Source: Intrasporangium_A sp039812505
GTDB lineage: Bacteria; Actinomycetota; Actinomycetes; Actinomycetales; Dermatophilaceae
Direction: 5' to 3'
NCBI RefSeq assembly: GCF_039812505.1
Contig: NZ_JBDIAQ010000178.1
Location: 1-6,276 of the forward strand
DNA length: 6,276 nt
Positions 1-5,466 of the stretch are shown one piece after another. Each line of letters opens with the position of its first letter. Within the stretch, counting starts at the first letter, position 1. The notes below the pieces were generated by a model, which saw nothing but the letters and a program-made list of their open reading frames with translations, was not told the DNA's origin and ran no database searches. A program made the translations under genes and the position numbers.

Positions 1-1131
1 GCCGCGATCGCCCGGATCGACTTGGACCAGCTCGTCGCGCGAGTCGACCTCAACGCCATGCTGGACCGGGTCGACCCGAACCGGCTGCTCGACCGCGTCG
101 ATCCCGACCGGCTGCTCGACCGGGTGGACCCGAACCGGCTGCTCGACCGCGTCGATCCCGACCGGCTGCTCGACCGGGTCGATCCCGACCGGCTGCTGGA
201 CCGCGTCGATCCCGACCGGCTGCTGGACCGGGTGGATCCCGACCGGCTGCTGGACCGGGTGGACCCGAACCGGCTGCTGGACCGGGTGGACCCGAACCGG
301 CTGCTGGACCGGGTCGACCCGTCGCAGCTGCTGGACCGAGTGGACCCCAACCAGCTGCTCGACCGGGTCGACGTCGACGAGCTGATGTCACGTGTCGACA
401 TTCGCGCCTTGGCGGCCCGCTCCGGAGTGGCCGATCTGGTGGCCGAGAGCACCAGTCAGATGGCCACCTCAGTGCTCGACGTGGCGCGCCGCCAGGTCGC
501 CGGACTCGACACGCTGGTAAACCGCGTCGTCGGTCGCGTCCTACGCCGGGACCCGGCCAGGCAGCCGCTTGCTCCTGCAGAGCTCGTCGCCATCGCGCCC
601 CCCGCGGACGAGATCGTCGCGCCGCGACGTACCAGCATCACCGGACACTATGCCGGCGTCGTACCGCGCGCCCTCGCGGCGATGCTCGACGTGCTCGTCG
701 TGGTCACGACCTTCTCCCTCAGCTACGCGGGGGTCGGACTGCTCACCTCTGCCTTCTTCGGCGTGTCGATCGGCGAGCACCGGTCCGGCCCCGCCGCCAC
801 GTGGGCCTTCGTGGCCTGGGCCTTCTGCTATGTGTTCGGGACCATCGCGGTGAGCGGCCGCACGCTCGGCAAGGCGCTTGTCGGGCTTCGCGTCGTCTGC
901 GCGAGCGGTACGACCGTCACGGCGGGCCGGGCGTTCGTCCGAGCCATCGCGCTCCCAGTGAGCGCGGTCCTCTTCGGGCTCGGGTTTGCCCTCAGCGTGG
1001 TCCAGCCGCGACGCCGGGCCCTGCACGACCTCATCGCCGGGACCGCGGTCGTGCACGACTGGGGCGACCGCCCGGCCGAGCTGTCCGCGCCGTTGTCCGC
1101 CTTCCTACAGCGCGCCTCGACCCGCACGTAG
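1..1131 (+). CDS. RDD-family membrane protein with N-terminal nonapeptide repeats (5' end outside window)
   Basis: The frame is open from base 1, so the start lies upstream. The TTG at 22 falls exactly where a repeat unit has Leu, so I read it as an internal codon. Residue numbers below count from that TTG. Residues 1-126 are 9-residue units of the form PDRLLDRVD. Residues 127-200 are a degenerate continuation plus a linker (SVLDVARRQVAGLDTLVNRV). Residues about 210-346 are an RDD domain: Arg216 and Asp223 begin the first membrane helix (about 217-241), a second helix spans about 261-277, a GRTLGKALVGLRVV segment follows, a third helix spans about 308-327, and Asp336 lies in LHDLIAGTAVV. RDD proteins are integral membrane proteins, and most have no defined biochemical role. 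Similar V/L-D repeat N-termini followed by RDD domains occur in other actinobacteria, as I recall. The gene ends at TAG 1129-1131 and converges on guaB1. The family call is firm; the function is unknown. Confidence 0.88.
   Translation, partial: AAIARIDLDQLVARVDLNAMLDRVDPNRLLDRVDPDRLLDRVDPNRLLDRVDPDRLLDRVDPDRLLDRVDPDRLLDRVDPDRLLDRVDPNRLLDRVDPNRLLDRVDPSQLLDRVDPNQLLDRVDVDELMSRVDIRALAARSGVADLVAESTSQMATSVLDVARRQVAGLDTLVNRVVGRVLRRDPARQPLAPAELVAIAPPADEIVAPRRTSITGHYAGVVPRALAAMLDVLVVVTTFSLSYAGVGLLTSAFFGVSIGEHRSGPAATWAFVAWAFCYVFGTIAVSGRTLGKALVGLRVVCASGTTVTAGRAFVRAIALPVSAVLFGLGFALSVVQPRRRALHDLIAGTAVVHDWGDRPAELSAPLSAFLQRASTRT
76..372 (+). repeat. In-frame 27-bp tandem repeat, 11 uniform units, in the RDD gene
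   Basis: Eleven consecutive 27-bp units each encode P-(D/N/S)-(R/Q)-LLDRVD. Units differ mainly by Asp/Asn at position 2 and by synonymous changes such as gac/gat, ctc/ctg and gtc/gtg. The flanking units at 22-75 (DQLVARVD, LNAMLDRVD) and 373-399 (VDELMSRVD) are more diverged, as expected if the central units spread by recent duplication or conversion. The seven codons before position 22 (AAIARID) follow the same pattern, so the array extends beyond the window. Confidence 0.95.
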
Positions 1132-1243
1132 GCACCGCCCAGGCCACCCCGAGGTCTTCGCGGAGCGAGGTTCTCCTCAAGCTACCGAGCACATCGGAAC
1201 CGTCGACGGACGGGAGCGTGGTACGCGGTCATGCCACGGCTCG

Positions 1244-1697
1244 GCTCCGGCCTCCACGTCGCCGGTCATGTCGCGCGACCAACCCCGACCGAGCACGCGC
1301 ACCACACCTGCCTGCGACATGACACGCGACATGACCCGCGCCGCGACCCTAGGCCCGCTGCCACGCCCGGCGAGGAACGTCCTCCACCGTGCCGCCCGGC
1401 AGCTCCGGCCCCCACGTCGCCGGTCATGTCGCGCGACCAACCCCGCCTGAGCACGCGCACCATACCTGCCTGCGGCATGACCCGCGACATGACCCGCGCC
1501 GCGACCCGTGGCCCGCTGCCACGCCCGGCGCGGAACGTCCTCCACCGTGCCGCCCGGCAGCTCCGGCCTCCACGTCGCTGGTCATGTCGCGCGACCGACC
1601 CCGCCCGAGCACGCGCACCACACCCGCCCGCGACATGACACGCGACATGACACGCGACATGACACGCGACATGACCTGAGGCACGCTGCCACGCCCC
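1244..1697. repeat. 158-bp tandem direct repeat array, about 2.9 copies
   Basis: Anchor words recur at exactly 158-bp spacing: GCTCCGG at 1244, 1402 and 1560; GGTCATGTCGCG at 1264, 1422 and 1580; GCTGCCACGCC at 1357 and 1515, then at 1685, which is 12 bp late because copy 3 carries extra 12-bp units. Copies 1 and 2 are nearly identical over their whole length, and copy 3 fades out near 1697. Each unit contains the palindrome GTCGCGCGAC (1270, 1428, 1586) and an inverted pair GGTCATGTCGCG / CGCGACATGACC (1264-1275 with 1325-1336; 1422-1433 with 1483-1494). A small TGCCG-CC-CGGCA hairpin lies at 1390 and 1548. No coding potential is consistent with the period. Confidence 0.93.
1629..1676. repeat. 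12-bp microrepeat CGCGACATGACA x4 nested in the third 158-bp unit
   Basis: Four head-to-tail 12-mers start at 1629, 1641, 1653 and 1665; the last ends in CC rather than CA. The equivalent place in copy 1 has two units (1313-1336, the first imperfect at its edge). Copy 2 also has two, the first altered to CGGCATGAC. This is therefore a length-variable microsatellite inside the larger repeat. The reverse complement GTCATGTCGCG sits near the beginning of each 158-bp unit. Confidence 0.92.
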
Positions 1698-1710
1698 GTC
1701 AGGACCACGC

Positions 1711-1758
1711 CGGGCCATCGGCACGTGACTGGACCGGGCCATCGAGACCTGACTGGGC
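1711..1758. repeat. 24-bp direct duplication next to the 158-bp array
   Basis: Two adjacent 24-bp units (1711-1734 and 1735-1758) share CGGGCCATCG and TGACTGG and match at 20 of 24 positions by eye. They are unrelated in sequence to the 12-bp motif, although their length is twice 12. They lie between the array and the end of guaB1. Confidence 0.75.
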
Positions 1759-1794
1759 CGCACCTGGGACAGGGGACCACACCCCGACCCGGTC

Positions 1795-3231
1795 TCACCA
1801 GGACGTGTGCAGCGGGCGCCCCTCCGCGTACCCGGCCGTGCTCTGGACCCCGACCACGGCACGGTCGTGGAACTCCTCGAGGTTGCGCGCACCGGCATAG
1901 GTGCAGCTCGACCGGAGCCCGGAGATGATCTCGTCCAGGACGTCCTCGACCGAGGGCCGGTCCGGGTCGATGTACATCCGAGCGGCGCTGATGCCCTCCT
2001 CGAACATCGCCTTTCGGGCCCGGTCGTAGGCGGTGTCGGCAGCGGTCCGATTCAACACCGCCCGCGAGGAGGCCATGCCGTAGGACTCCTTGTACTGCCG
2101 ACCTTCACTGTCTGTGTAGAGGTCACCGGGTGACTCGAGGGTGCCGGCGAACCACGACCCGATCATGACGTTCGACGCGCCGGCGGCCAGCGCCAGAGCC
2201 ACGTCGCGCGGATGGCGCACCCCGCCGTCGGCCCACACGTGCCGACCCAGCTCCCGGGCGGCCGCAGCACACTCGAGCACGGCGGAGAACTGCGGGCGCC
2301 CGACCGCCGTCATCATCCGGGTCGTGCACATCGCCCCGGGCCCCACCCCCACCTTGACGATGTCGGCGCCCGCCTCGATCAGGTCTCGCGTCCCGGCCGC
2401 GGACACGACATTGCCCGCGACAACGGGCAGCACCGGCCCGAGTGCGCGCACCGCCCGGAGTGCATCGAGCATCTTGTCCTGGTGACCGTGCGCGGTGTCG
2501 ATGACGAGCACGTCGATCCCGGCCTCGATCAGGCCCGTGGCCTTCGCCGCGACGTCGCCGTTGATGCCGACCGCGGCACCGATCCGCAGCCGCCCGGAGT
2601 CGTCCGTCGCCGGCCGGTAGAGCCCCGAGCGCAGCGCCCCCGACCGGGTGAGGATGCCGGCGAGCTCTCCGGCCGCCGTCACCACGGGCGCGACCCGACG
2701 ATGCGACTCGGACAACAGGTCGAAGGCGCGCCGCGGCTCGATGTCCTCGGGCAGCGTCACGAGGTCGGTGAACATCACGTCGCGCACCTGTGTGTAGCGG
2801 TCGACCCCGGTGAGGTCGGCCTCGGTGACGACGCCGACCGGACGGTTGTCGGCGACGACGACCGCGGCCCCGTGGGCCCGCTTGCTCAGCAGCGCCAGCG
2901 CCTCCCCGGAGGTCGTCGAGGGGGTCAGCGTGATCGGGGTGTCGTGGACCAGGTGCCGGGACTTGACCCAGTCGACGACGTCGGCCACCACCTCCAACGG
3001 GATGTCCTGCGGGAGGATCGCGATCCCGCCCCGCCGGGCCACCGTCTCGGCCATGCGTCGGCCTGCGATCGCGGTCATGTTCGCGACGACCAGCGGGATC
3101 GTCGTGCCGGACCCGTCCGGCGACCCGAGATCGGGGTCGAGCCGGCTGGCCACCGACGAGCGGCTCGGCACCATGAAGACGTCGTCGTAGGTCAGGTCGA
3201 ACGTGGGCAGGAGGCCGTTGAGGAACTGCAC
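1795..3231 (-). CDS. guaB1: GuaB1-type IMP dehydrogenase-fold enzyme, probable GMP reductase with CBS domains
   Basis: The 478-residue product matches the length of mycobacterial GuaB1 (about 479). I chose the GTG at 3229-3231 (MQFLNGLLPTFDLTYDDVF), which gives the family's usual N-terminus; the longer frame to 3279 adds an implausible Arg/Pro-rich leader. Domains: first part of the TIM barrel at 1-90 with the substrate-loop-like VVANMTAI; paired CBS motifs at about 95-205 (PVGVVTEADL, LAGILTRSGAL); the rest of the barrel at 215-478 with DTAHGH (245-250), AGNV (272-275), the GVGPGAMCTTR catalytic loop carrying Cys302, ADGGVRHP (334-341) and YGMASSRA (384-391). Enzymes of this fold oxidise IMP to XMP or reduce GMP to IMP plus ammonia. 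The mycobacterial GuaB1 subgroup has been reported as a CBS-regulated GMP reductase, so purine salvage is the likelier role. That assignment is by homology. The gene is cytoplasmic and monocistronic in this window. Confidence 0.93.
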   Translation of the reverse strand: MQFLNGLLPTFDLTYDDVFMVPSRSSVASRLDPDLGSPDGSGTTIPLVVANMTAIAGRRMAETVARRGGIAILPQDIPLEVVADVVDWVKSRHLVHDTPITLTPSTTSGEALALLSKRAHGAAVVVADNRPVGVVTEADLTGVDRYTQVRDVMFTDLVTLPEDIEPRRAFDLLSESHRRVAPVVTAAGELAGILTRSGALRSGLYRPATDDSGRLRIGAAVGINGDVAAKATGLIEAGIDVLVIDTAHGHQDKMLDALRAVRALGPVLPVVAGNVVSAAGTRDLIEAGADIVKVGVGPGAMCTTRMMTAVGRPQFSAVLECAAAARELGRHVWADGGVRHPRDVALALAAGASNVMIGSWFAGTLESPGDLYTDSEGRQYKESYGMASSRAVLNRTAADTAYDRARKAMFEEGISAARMYIDPDRPSVEDVLDEIISGLRSSCTYAGARNLEEFHDRAVVGVQSTAGYAEGRPLHTSW

Positions 3232-3238
3232 GCAGGCC

Positions 3239-3244
3239 AATCTA
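3239..3244 (-). promoter_or_regulatory. Candidate -10 box (TAGATT) for a leaderless guaB1 transcript
   Basis: Reading the minus strand, TAGATT is followed by GGCCTGC (7 nt) and then the GTG start. This TANNNT box ends 7 nt before the first codon, the spacing expected when transcription starts at the start codon. No convincing Shine-Dalgarno sequence precedes the GTG, and no good -35 was seen. The box fits leaderless initiation, which is common in actinobacteria, but it is unproven. Confidence 0.45.
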
Positions 3245-3290
3245 CGGCCGGGTCCCGGCGTGGGTGACCGCCACGCCACCGCCCGAGGTG

Positions 3291-3324
3291 AGGTATGCCG
3301 CTCAGCCGGCTCGGCGGCATACCT
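3291..3324. promoter_or_regulatory. Perfect 11-bp inverted repeat in the guaB1/hypothetical-gene divergent region
   Basis: AGGTATGCCGC (3291-3301) and GCGGCATACCT (3314-3324) are exact reverse complements separated by 12 bp. The element lies 60 bp upstream of the guaB1 start and 48 bp upstream of the ATG at 3372, between two genes reading away from each other. A terminator role is therefore unlikely, and a regulator-binding site or RNA structure is more natural. The half-site spacing (centre to centre about 23 bp, roughly two helical turns) suits a dimeric protein. No regulator can be named. Confidence 0.6.
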
Positions 3325-3356
3325 TCCCAGGATGGTGGTTCCGGTCGCCGATGCGT

Positions 3357-3372
3357 TGTAATGTTGATTACA
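3357..3372 (+). promoter_or_regulatory. Palindrome TGTAATGTTGATTACA overlapping the -10 box and start codon
   Basis: TGTAAT (3357-3362) and ATTACA (3367-3372) are perfect inverted arms around GTTG. Inside it, TAATGT (3359-3364) is a good -10 candidate that ends exactly 7 nt before the ATG at 3372, matching a leaderless transcript; no Shine-Dalgarno sequence is present. A further TGATTACG copy of the half-site follows at 3374-3381. Such an AT-rich palindrome stands out in this genome and would block transcription if bound by a protein. Confidence 0.5.
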
Positions 3373-3893
3373 TGATTACGAATGACGCCCTCGAACGGGT
3401 CCGCGGCTGGTTCACCGGACGGTTGCCCGAGCAGTGGCGGGTCGCCCCGCCGGAGATCACCGTCGACCGCGACGAGATCACCGTCGTGCTCACCATCGAC
3501 GACGTAGACCTGCCCGACGGGTCCAGCGACGCGGAGCGATCCGAGGCACGGGCCGGGCGGGCGAAGGCCTTCCGCGAGGACACCCGTGACCGGCGGATCA
3601 GGGTGGCGCGCGAGGCGGAGCACCGCTTCGAGCGCAAGGTGTCCTGGGCCGTGCGCGTGGGCGACCGGACCGAGCTGTTCACGCACGTCGCGACGCCGAC
3701 GATGACGCGGCTGCGCCAGCCGGAGCGGCTCGTGCTCGACACCCTCGTCGACGCCGGCGTCGCCCGGTCCCGGGCGGATGCGCTGGCGTGGTGCGTGCGC
3801 CTCGTCAAGCAGCACGAGCAGGACTGGCTCGCCCAGCTGCGCGAGGCCATGGAGCACGTCGCCGACGTCCGCGGCCAGGGCCCGGCCGCTTGA
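3372..3893 (+). CDS. Conserved-looking hypothetical protein, 173 aa, possible RHH-like C-terminal segment
   Basis: I do not recognise a named family, though the sequence resembles uncharacterised actinobacterial proteins. I chose ATG 3372 because it sits 7 nt after a -10-like TAATGT and starts a plausible N-terminus (MITNDALERVRGWFTGRLPE); the upstream GTG at 3264 would add 36 poorly composed residues and run through the inverted repeat. The protein is soluble, with no signal peptide or membrane helix. Residues 1-50 contain a likely beta segment (PEITVDRDEITVVLTIDD). Residues 53-90 are a charged helix (about 14 Arg/Lys). Residues 90-112 read as strands (KVSWAVRVGDRTELFTHVATPTM, 89-111). Residues 117-145 (PERLVLDTLVDAG-VARSRADALAWCVRLV) recall the helix-turn-helix part of ribbon-helix-helix proteins, and residues 146-167 form a final helix. 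A DNA-binding role is only an inference. The gene is divergent from guaB1 and convergent with the MFS gene. Confidence 0.8.
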   Translation: MITNDALERVRGWFTGRLPEQWRVAPPEITVDRDEITVVLTIDDVDLPDGSSDAERSEARAGRAKAFREDTRDRRIRVAREAEHRFERKVSWAVRVGDRTELFTHVATPTMTRLRQPERLVLDTLVDAGVARSRADALAWCVRLVKQHEQDWLAQLREAMEHVADVRGQGPAA

Positions 3894-3941
3894 CCCACCC
3901 GCCGCCGCCCTCGCCCCGTGGACAGGGCGGCGGCTCGTGGG
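3894..3941. terminator. GC-rich hairpin between convergent genes, probable bidirectional terminator
   Basis: GCCGCCGCCCT (3901-3911) pairs perfectly with AGGGCGGCGGC (3924-3934) around a 12-nt loop. After a 2x2 internal mismatch the stem continues as CCCAC (3894-3898) with GTGGG (3937-3941). It begins directly after the TGA of the hypothetical gene and lies 20 bp past the stop of the convergent MFS gene. No U-tract is present on either side, so it may act as a pause or Rho-assisted terminator and an RNA stabiliser, as is common in high-GC actinobacteria. Confidence 0.65.
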
Positions 3942-3961
3942 CCGGTACCGCGTGACCCGGC

Positions 3962-5374
3962 TCAGACAGCAACGCGGCGGCCCGGGATGAACAGGGCTGC
4001 GATGGCAGCCGCTCCGACGGCGGCGGCACCCGTGAGCAGGGCCGGACCGACGGCGCCGTCGTAGCCGGTCGGTGTGATGGCGCCACCGTTGGCCAGGAAC
4101 ACCGCCACGAGGACCGCGATACCGATGGCGACGCCGAACTCGCGCAGCGTGGAGTTCGCCGAGCTCGCGACCGCGAAGTCGGAGTCGGGCAGCCCGTCGA
4201 GGACCGCGGTGGCGCTGGGCGCGAAGGTGAACCCCATACCGGCGCCGGCGAGCAGCAGCGGGACCACGAAGGACGAGTATGCGGCGTGGCCCTCCGTCAG
4301 CGCCGCGAACCAGGCGAGGGCCGCAGTCTGCGCGGCGAGGCCGACCAGCAGGAGGGGCCGGACCCCGACCCGGCGGGCGAGCACACCGGCCAGCGGGGCG
4401 AAGAGCATCGGGGCCGCCGTCCACGGGAGGGTACGGATGCCCGCTTCGAGCGGCGAGTAGCCCATCACGACCTGCAGGTACTGGGCGAGCAGGAAGACCG
4501 CGCCGAACATGCCGAGGGTGAACAGCAGGCCGATGGCGTTGGCCGCGGAGAAGCTGCGTGAGGCGAAGAGGCGCAGCGGCAGGACGGCGTCGGCCCGGCG
4601 GCGGGCCCACAGGAGGTAGCCGGGGACGAGCAGGCCTGCCCCGACGAGCGGGCCGAGTACCGACGGAGCGGTCCAGCCGTGGTCGTTGCCGTGCACGATG
4701 CCCCAGATCCCGAGGAAGACGGCCCCGCCGAGCAGCAGCGTGCCGACCGGGTCGAGCCGGGGCCGGCCTGCGGTCGACTCGCGGATCGCGAAGCGCAGCA
4801 AAGGGATCGACAGGATCGCGACGGGGACGTTGAGCCAGAAGATGGCCTGCCAGCTGATCCCCTCGACGACGGCGCCGCCGATGACCGGTCCGAGCGCGAC
4901 GCCGAGCCCCGAGATGCCCGACCAGATGCCGATCGCCACGGAGCGGAGCCGCTCCGGGACGGCCGAGGCGAGCAGGGTCAGGGAGAGCGGCATGATCGCC
5001 GCGGCGCCGACGCCCTGGACGGCACGTGCGGCGATGAGCGCAGTGGGGGTGGTCGCGAGCGCGCTCGCGATGGACGCGAGGGTGAACACGGCGATGCCGG
5101 CGATCATGACGCGGCGGCGCCCGAGCCGGTCGCCCAGGCTCGCCGCCGTGAGCATGAGGCTCGCGAACGTCAGCGTGAACGCGTTCATGAACCACGACGG
5201 CTCGGTGACGGTGGCGTGCAGGTCGGCGTCGATGACGGGCAGCGCACTCGTCAGGACCAGGTTGTCCAGGGTCGCCATGAACATGGGCAGGGAGGCCGCG
5301 GCGATCGCGACCCAGACCGGGACGGTCCGCGGGGATGTCCCGCGTCTCGGTGGCGAAAGGATGGTGGCGGTCAT
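3962..5374 (-). CDS. DHA2-type (14-helix) MFS drug/proton antiporter
   Basis: The 470-residue product is hydrophobic along most of its length and has the DHA2 (EmrB/QacA) signature set. A motif D1-like LDNLVLTSALPVID spans 36-49. Motif A, GDRLGRRRVMIAG, spans 81-93 in the helix 2-3 loop. Motif B Arg117 lies in ARAVQGVGAAAIMP. Motif C, GISGLGVALGPVIGG, spans 153-167 and is typical of antiporters. IFWLNVPVAI lies at 178-187. Length and helix pattern fit 14 transmembrane segments, which would export hydrophobic or cationic compounds across the cytoplasmic membrane using the proton gradient; the substrate is unknown. ATG 5374 is the only good N-terminal start, though its Shine-Dalgarno match is weak. 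The gene is divergent from an adjacent TetR gene, which implies local control. The C-terminus (FIPGRRVAV) looks complete. Confidence 0.92.
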   Translation of the reverse strand: MTATILSPPRRGTSPRTVPVWVAIAAASLPMFMATLDNLVLTSALPVIDADLHATVTEPSWFMNAFTLTFASLMLTAASLGDRLGRRRVMIAGIAVFTLASIASALATTPTALIAARAVQGVGAAAIMPLSLTLLASAVPERLRSVAIGIWSGISGLGVALGPVIGGAVVEGISWQAIFWLNVPVAILSIPLLRFAIRESTAGRPRLDPVGTLLLGGAVFLGIWGIVHGNDHGWTAPSVLGPLVGAGLLVPGYLLWARRRADAVLPLRLFASRSFSAANAIGLLFTLGMFGAVFLLAQYLQVVMGYSPLEAGIRTLPWTAAPMLFAPLAGVLARRVGVRPLLLVGLAAQTAALAWFAALTEGHAAYSSFVVPLLLAGAGMGFTFAPSATAVLDGLPDSDFAVASSANSTLREFGVAIGIAVLVAVFLANGGAITPTGYDGAVGPALLTGAAAVGAAAIAALFIPGRRVAV

Positions 5375-5391
5375 GTCAGCTGCTTGTTGGC

Positions 5392-5446
5392 ATCGACTGA
5401 TTACTACTTGTCAGGCAGAGTAAGTAATCGACTGATAACATGTCAA
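5392..5446. promoter_or_regulatory. Divergent promoter/operator region between MFS pump and TetR gene
   Basis: This AT-rich stretch contains inverted arms GATTACT (5399-5405) and AGTAATC (5423-5429), extendable with one bulged base to about 10 bp, centred near 5414. It also has a 10-bp direct repeat, ATCGACTGAT, at 5392 and 5427. On the minus strand TTGACA (5446-5441), an 18-bp spacer and TACTCT (5422-5417) make a reasonable promoter for the pump. On the plus strand TTGTCA (5408-5413) and TGATAA (5433-5438) are a looser pair for the regulator. A TetR dimer bound to the palindrome would cover both promoters, the usual arrangement for such pairs. The box assignments are by eye. Confidence 0.55.
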
Positions 5447-5456
5447 CTGCGAGGAC

Positions 5457-5461
5457 GGAGG
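5457..5461 (+). promoter_or_regulatory. Shine-Dalgarno GGAGG deciding the TetR start
   Basis: GGAGG ends 5 nt before ATG 5467. The in-frame ATG at 5440 lacks any such site and overlaps the operator region, so 5467 is preferred. Confidence 0.7.
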
Positions 5462-5466
5462 TGGCC

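Larger units (their letters stand above)
1132..1794. other. 663-bp convergent intergenic region without a credible gene
   Basis: This gap separates the stop codons of two convergent genes, the RDD gene and guaB1. Bases 1132-1243 and 1759-1794 show nothing I can name beyond a short palindrome CCGTCGACGG (1200-1209). The middle holds the 158-bp array and a 24-bp duplication, described separately. Frames longer than 100 codons exist on both strands, but the 158-bp period is not a multiple of three, so the same peptide appears in different frames in successive copies. Composition is rich in His/Arg/Pro/Thr codon shadows, which is typical of non-coding high-GC DNA. Confidence 0.8.

Noticed and set aside
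50..391. Minus-strand frame rich in Gly-Pro-Ala that looks collagen-like
   Set aside because: It is the exact antisense shadow of the 27-bp repeats in the RDD gene. The plus-strand frame continues into a recognisable domain, and this one does not.
1244..1697. CRISPR array
   Set aside because: The whole 158-bp unit is repeated, with no short constant repeats separated by unique spacers, and there are no cas genes nearby.
1772..1785. Terminator hairpin for guaB1 (GGGG...CCCC)
   Set aside because: It is only a 4-bp stem without a U-tract, which is expected by chance at this GC content.
1231..1900. Several overlapping frames of 96-210 codons on both strands in the repeat region
   Set aside because: The 158-bp period shifts frame in each copy, so the same peptides recur in different frames. 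There is no recognisable domain, no good ribosome-binding site, and some frames overlap guaB1.
2212..3267. Long plus-strand frame opposite guaB1 (351 codons)
   Set aside because: It is antisense to a clear enzyme with catalytic motifs. Its Arg/Gly/Asp/His-rich composition is typical of high-GC antisense frames.
3192..5195. 667-codon minus-strand frame spanning three genes
   Set aside because: It crosses a plus-strand gene and runs out of frame through the MFS gene, giving an Arg/Pro/His-rich sequence without domains.
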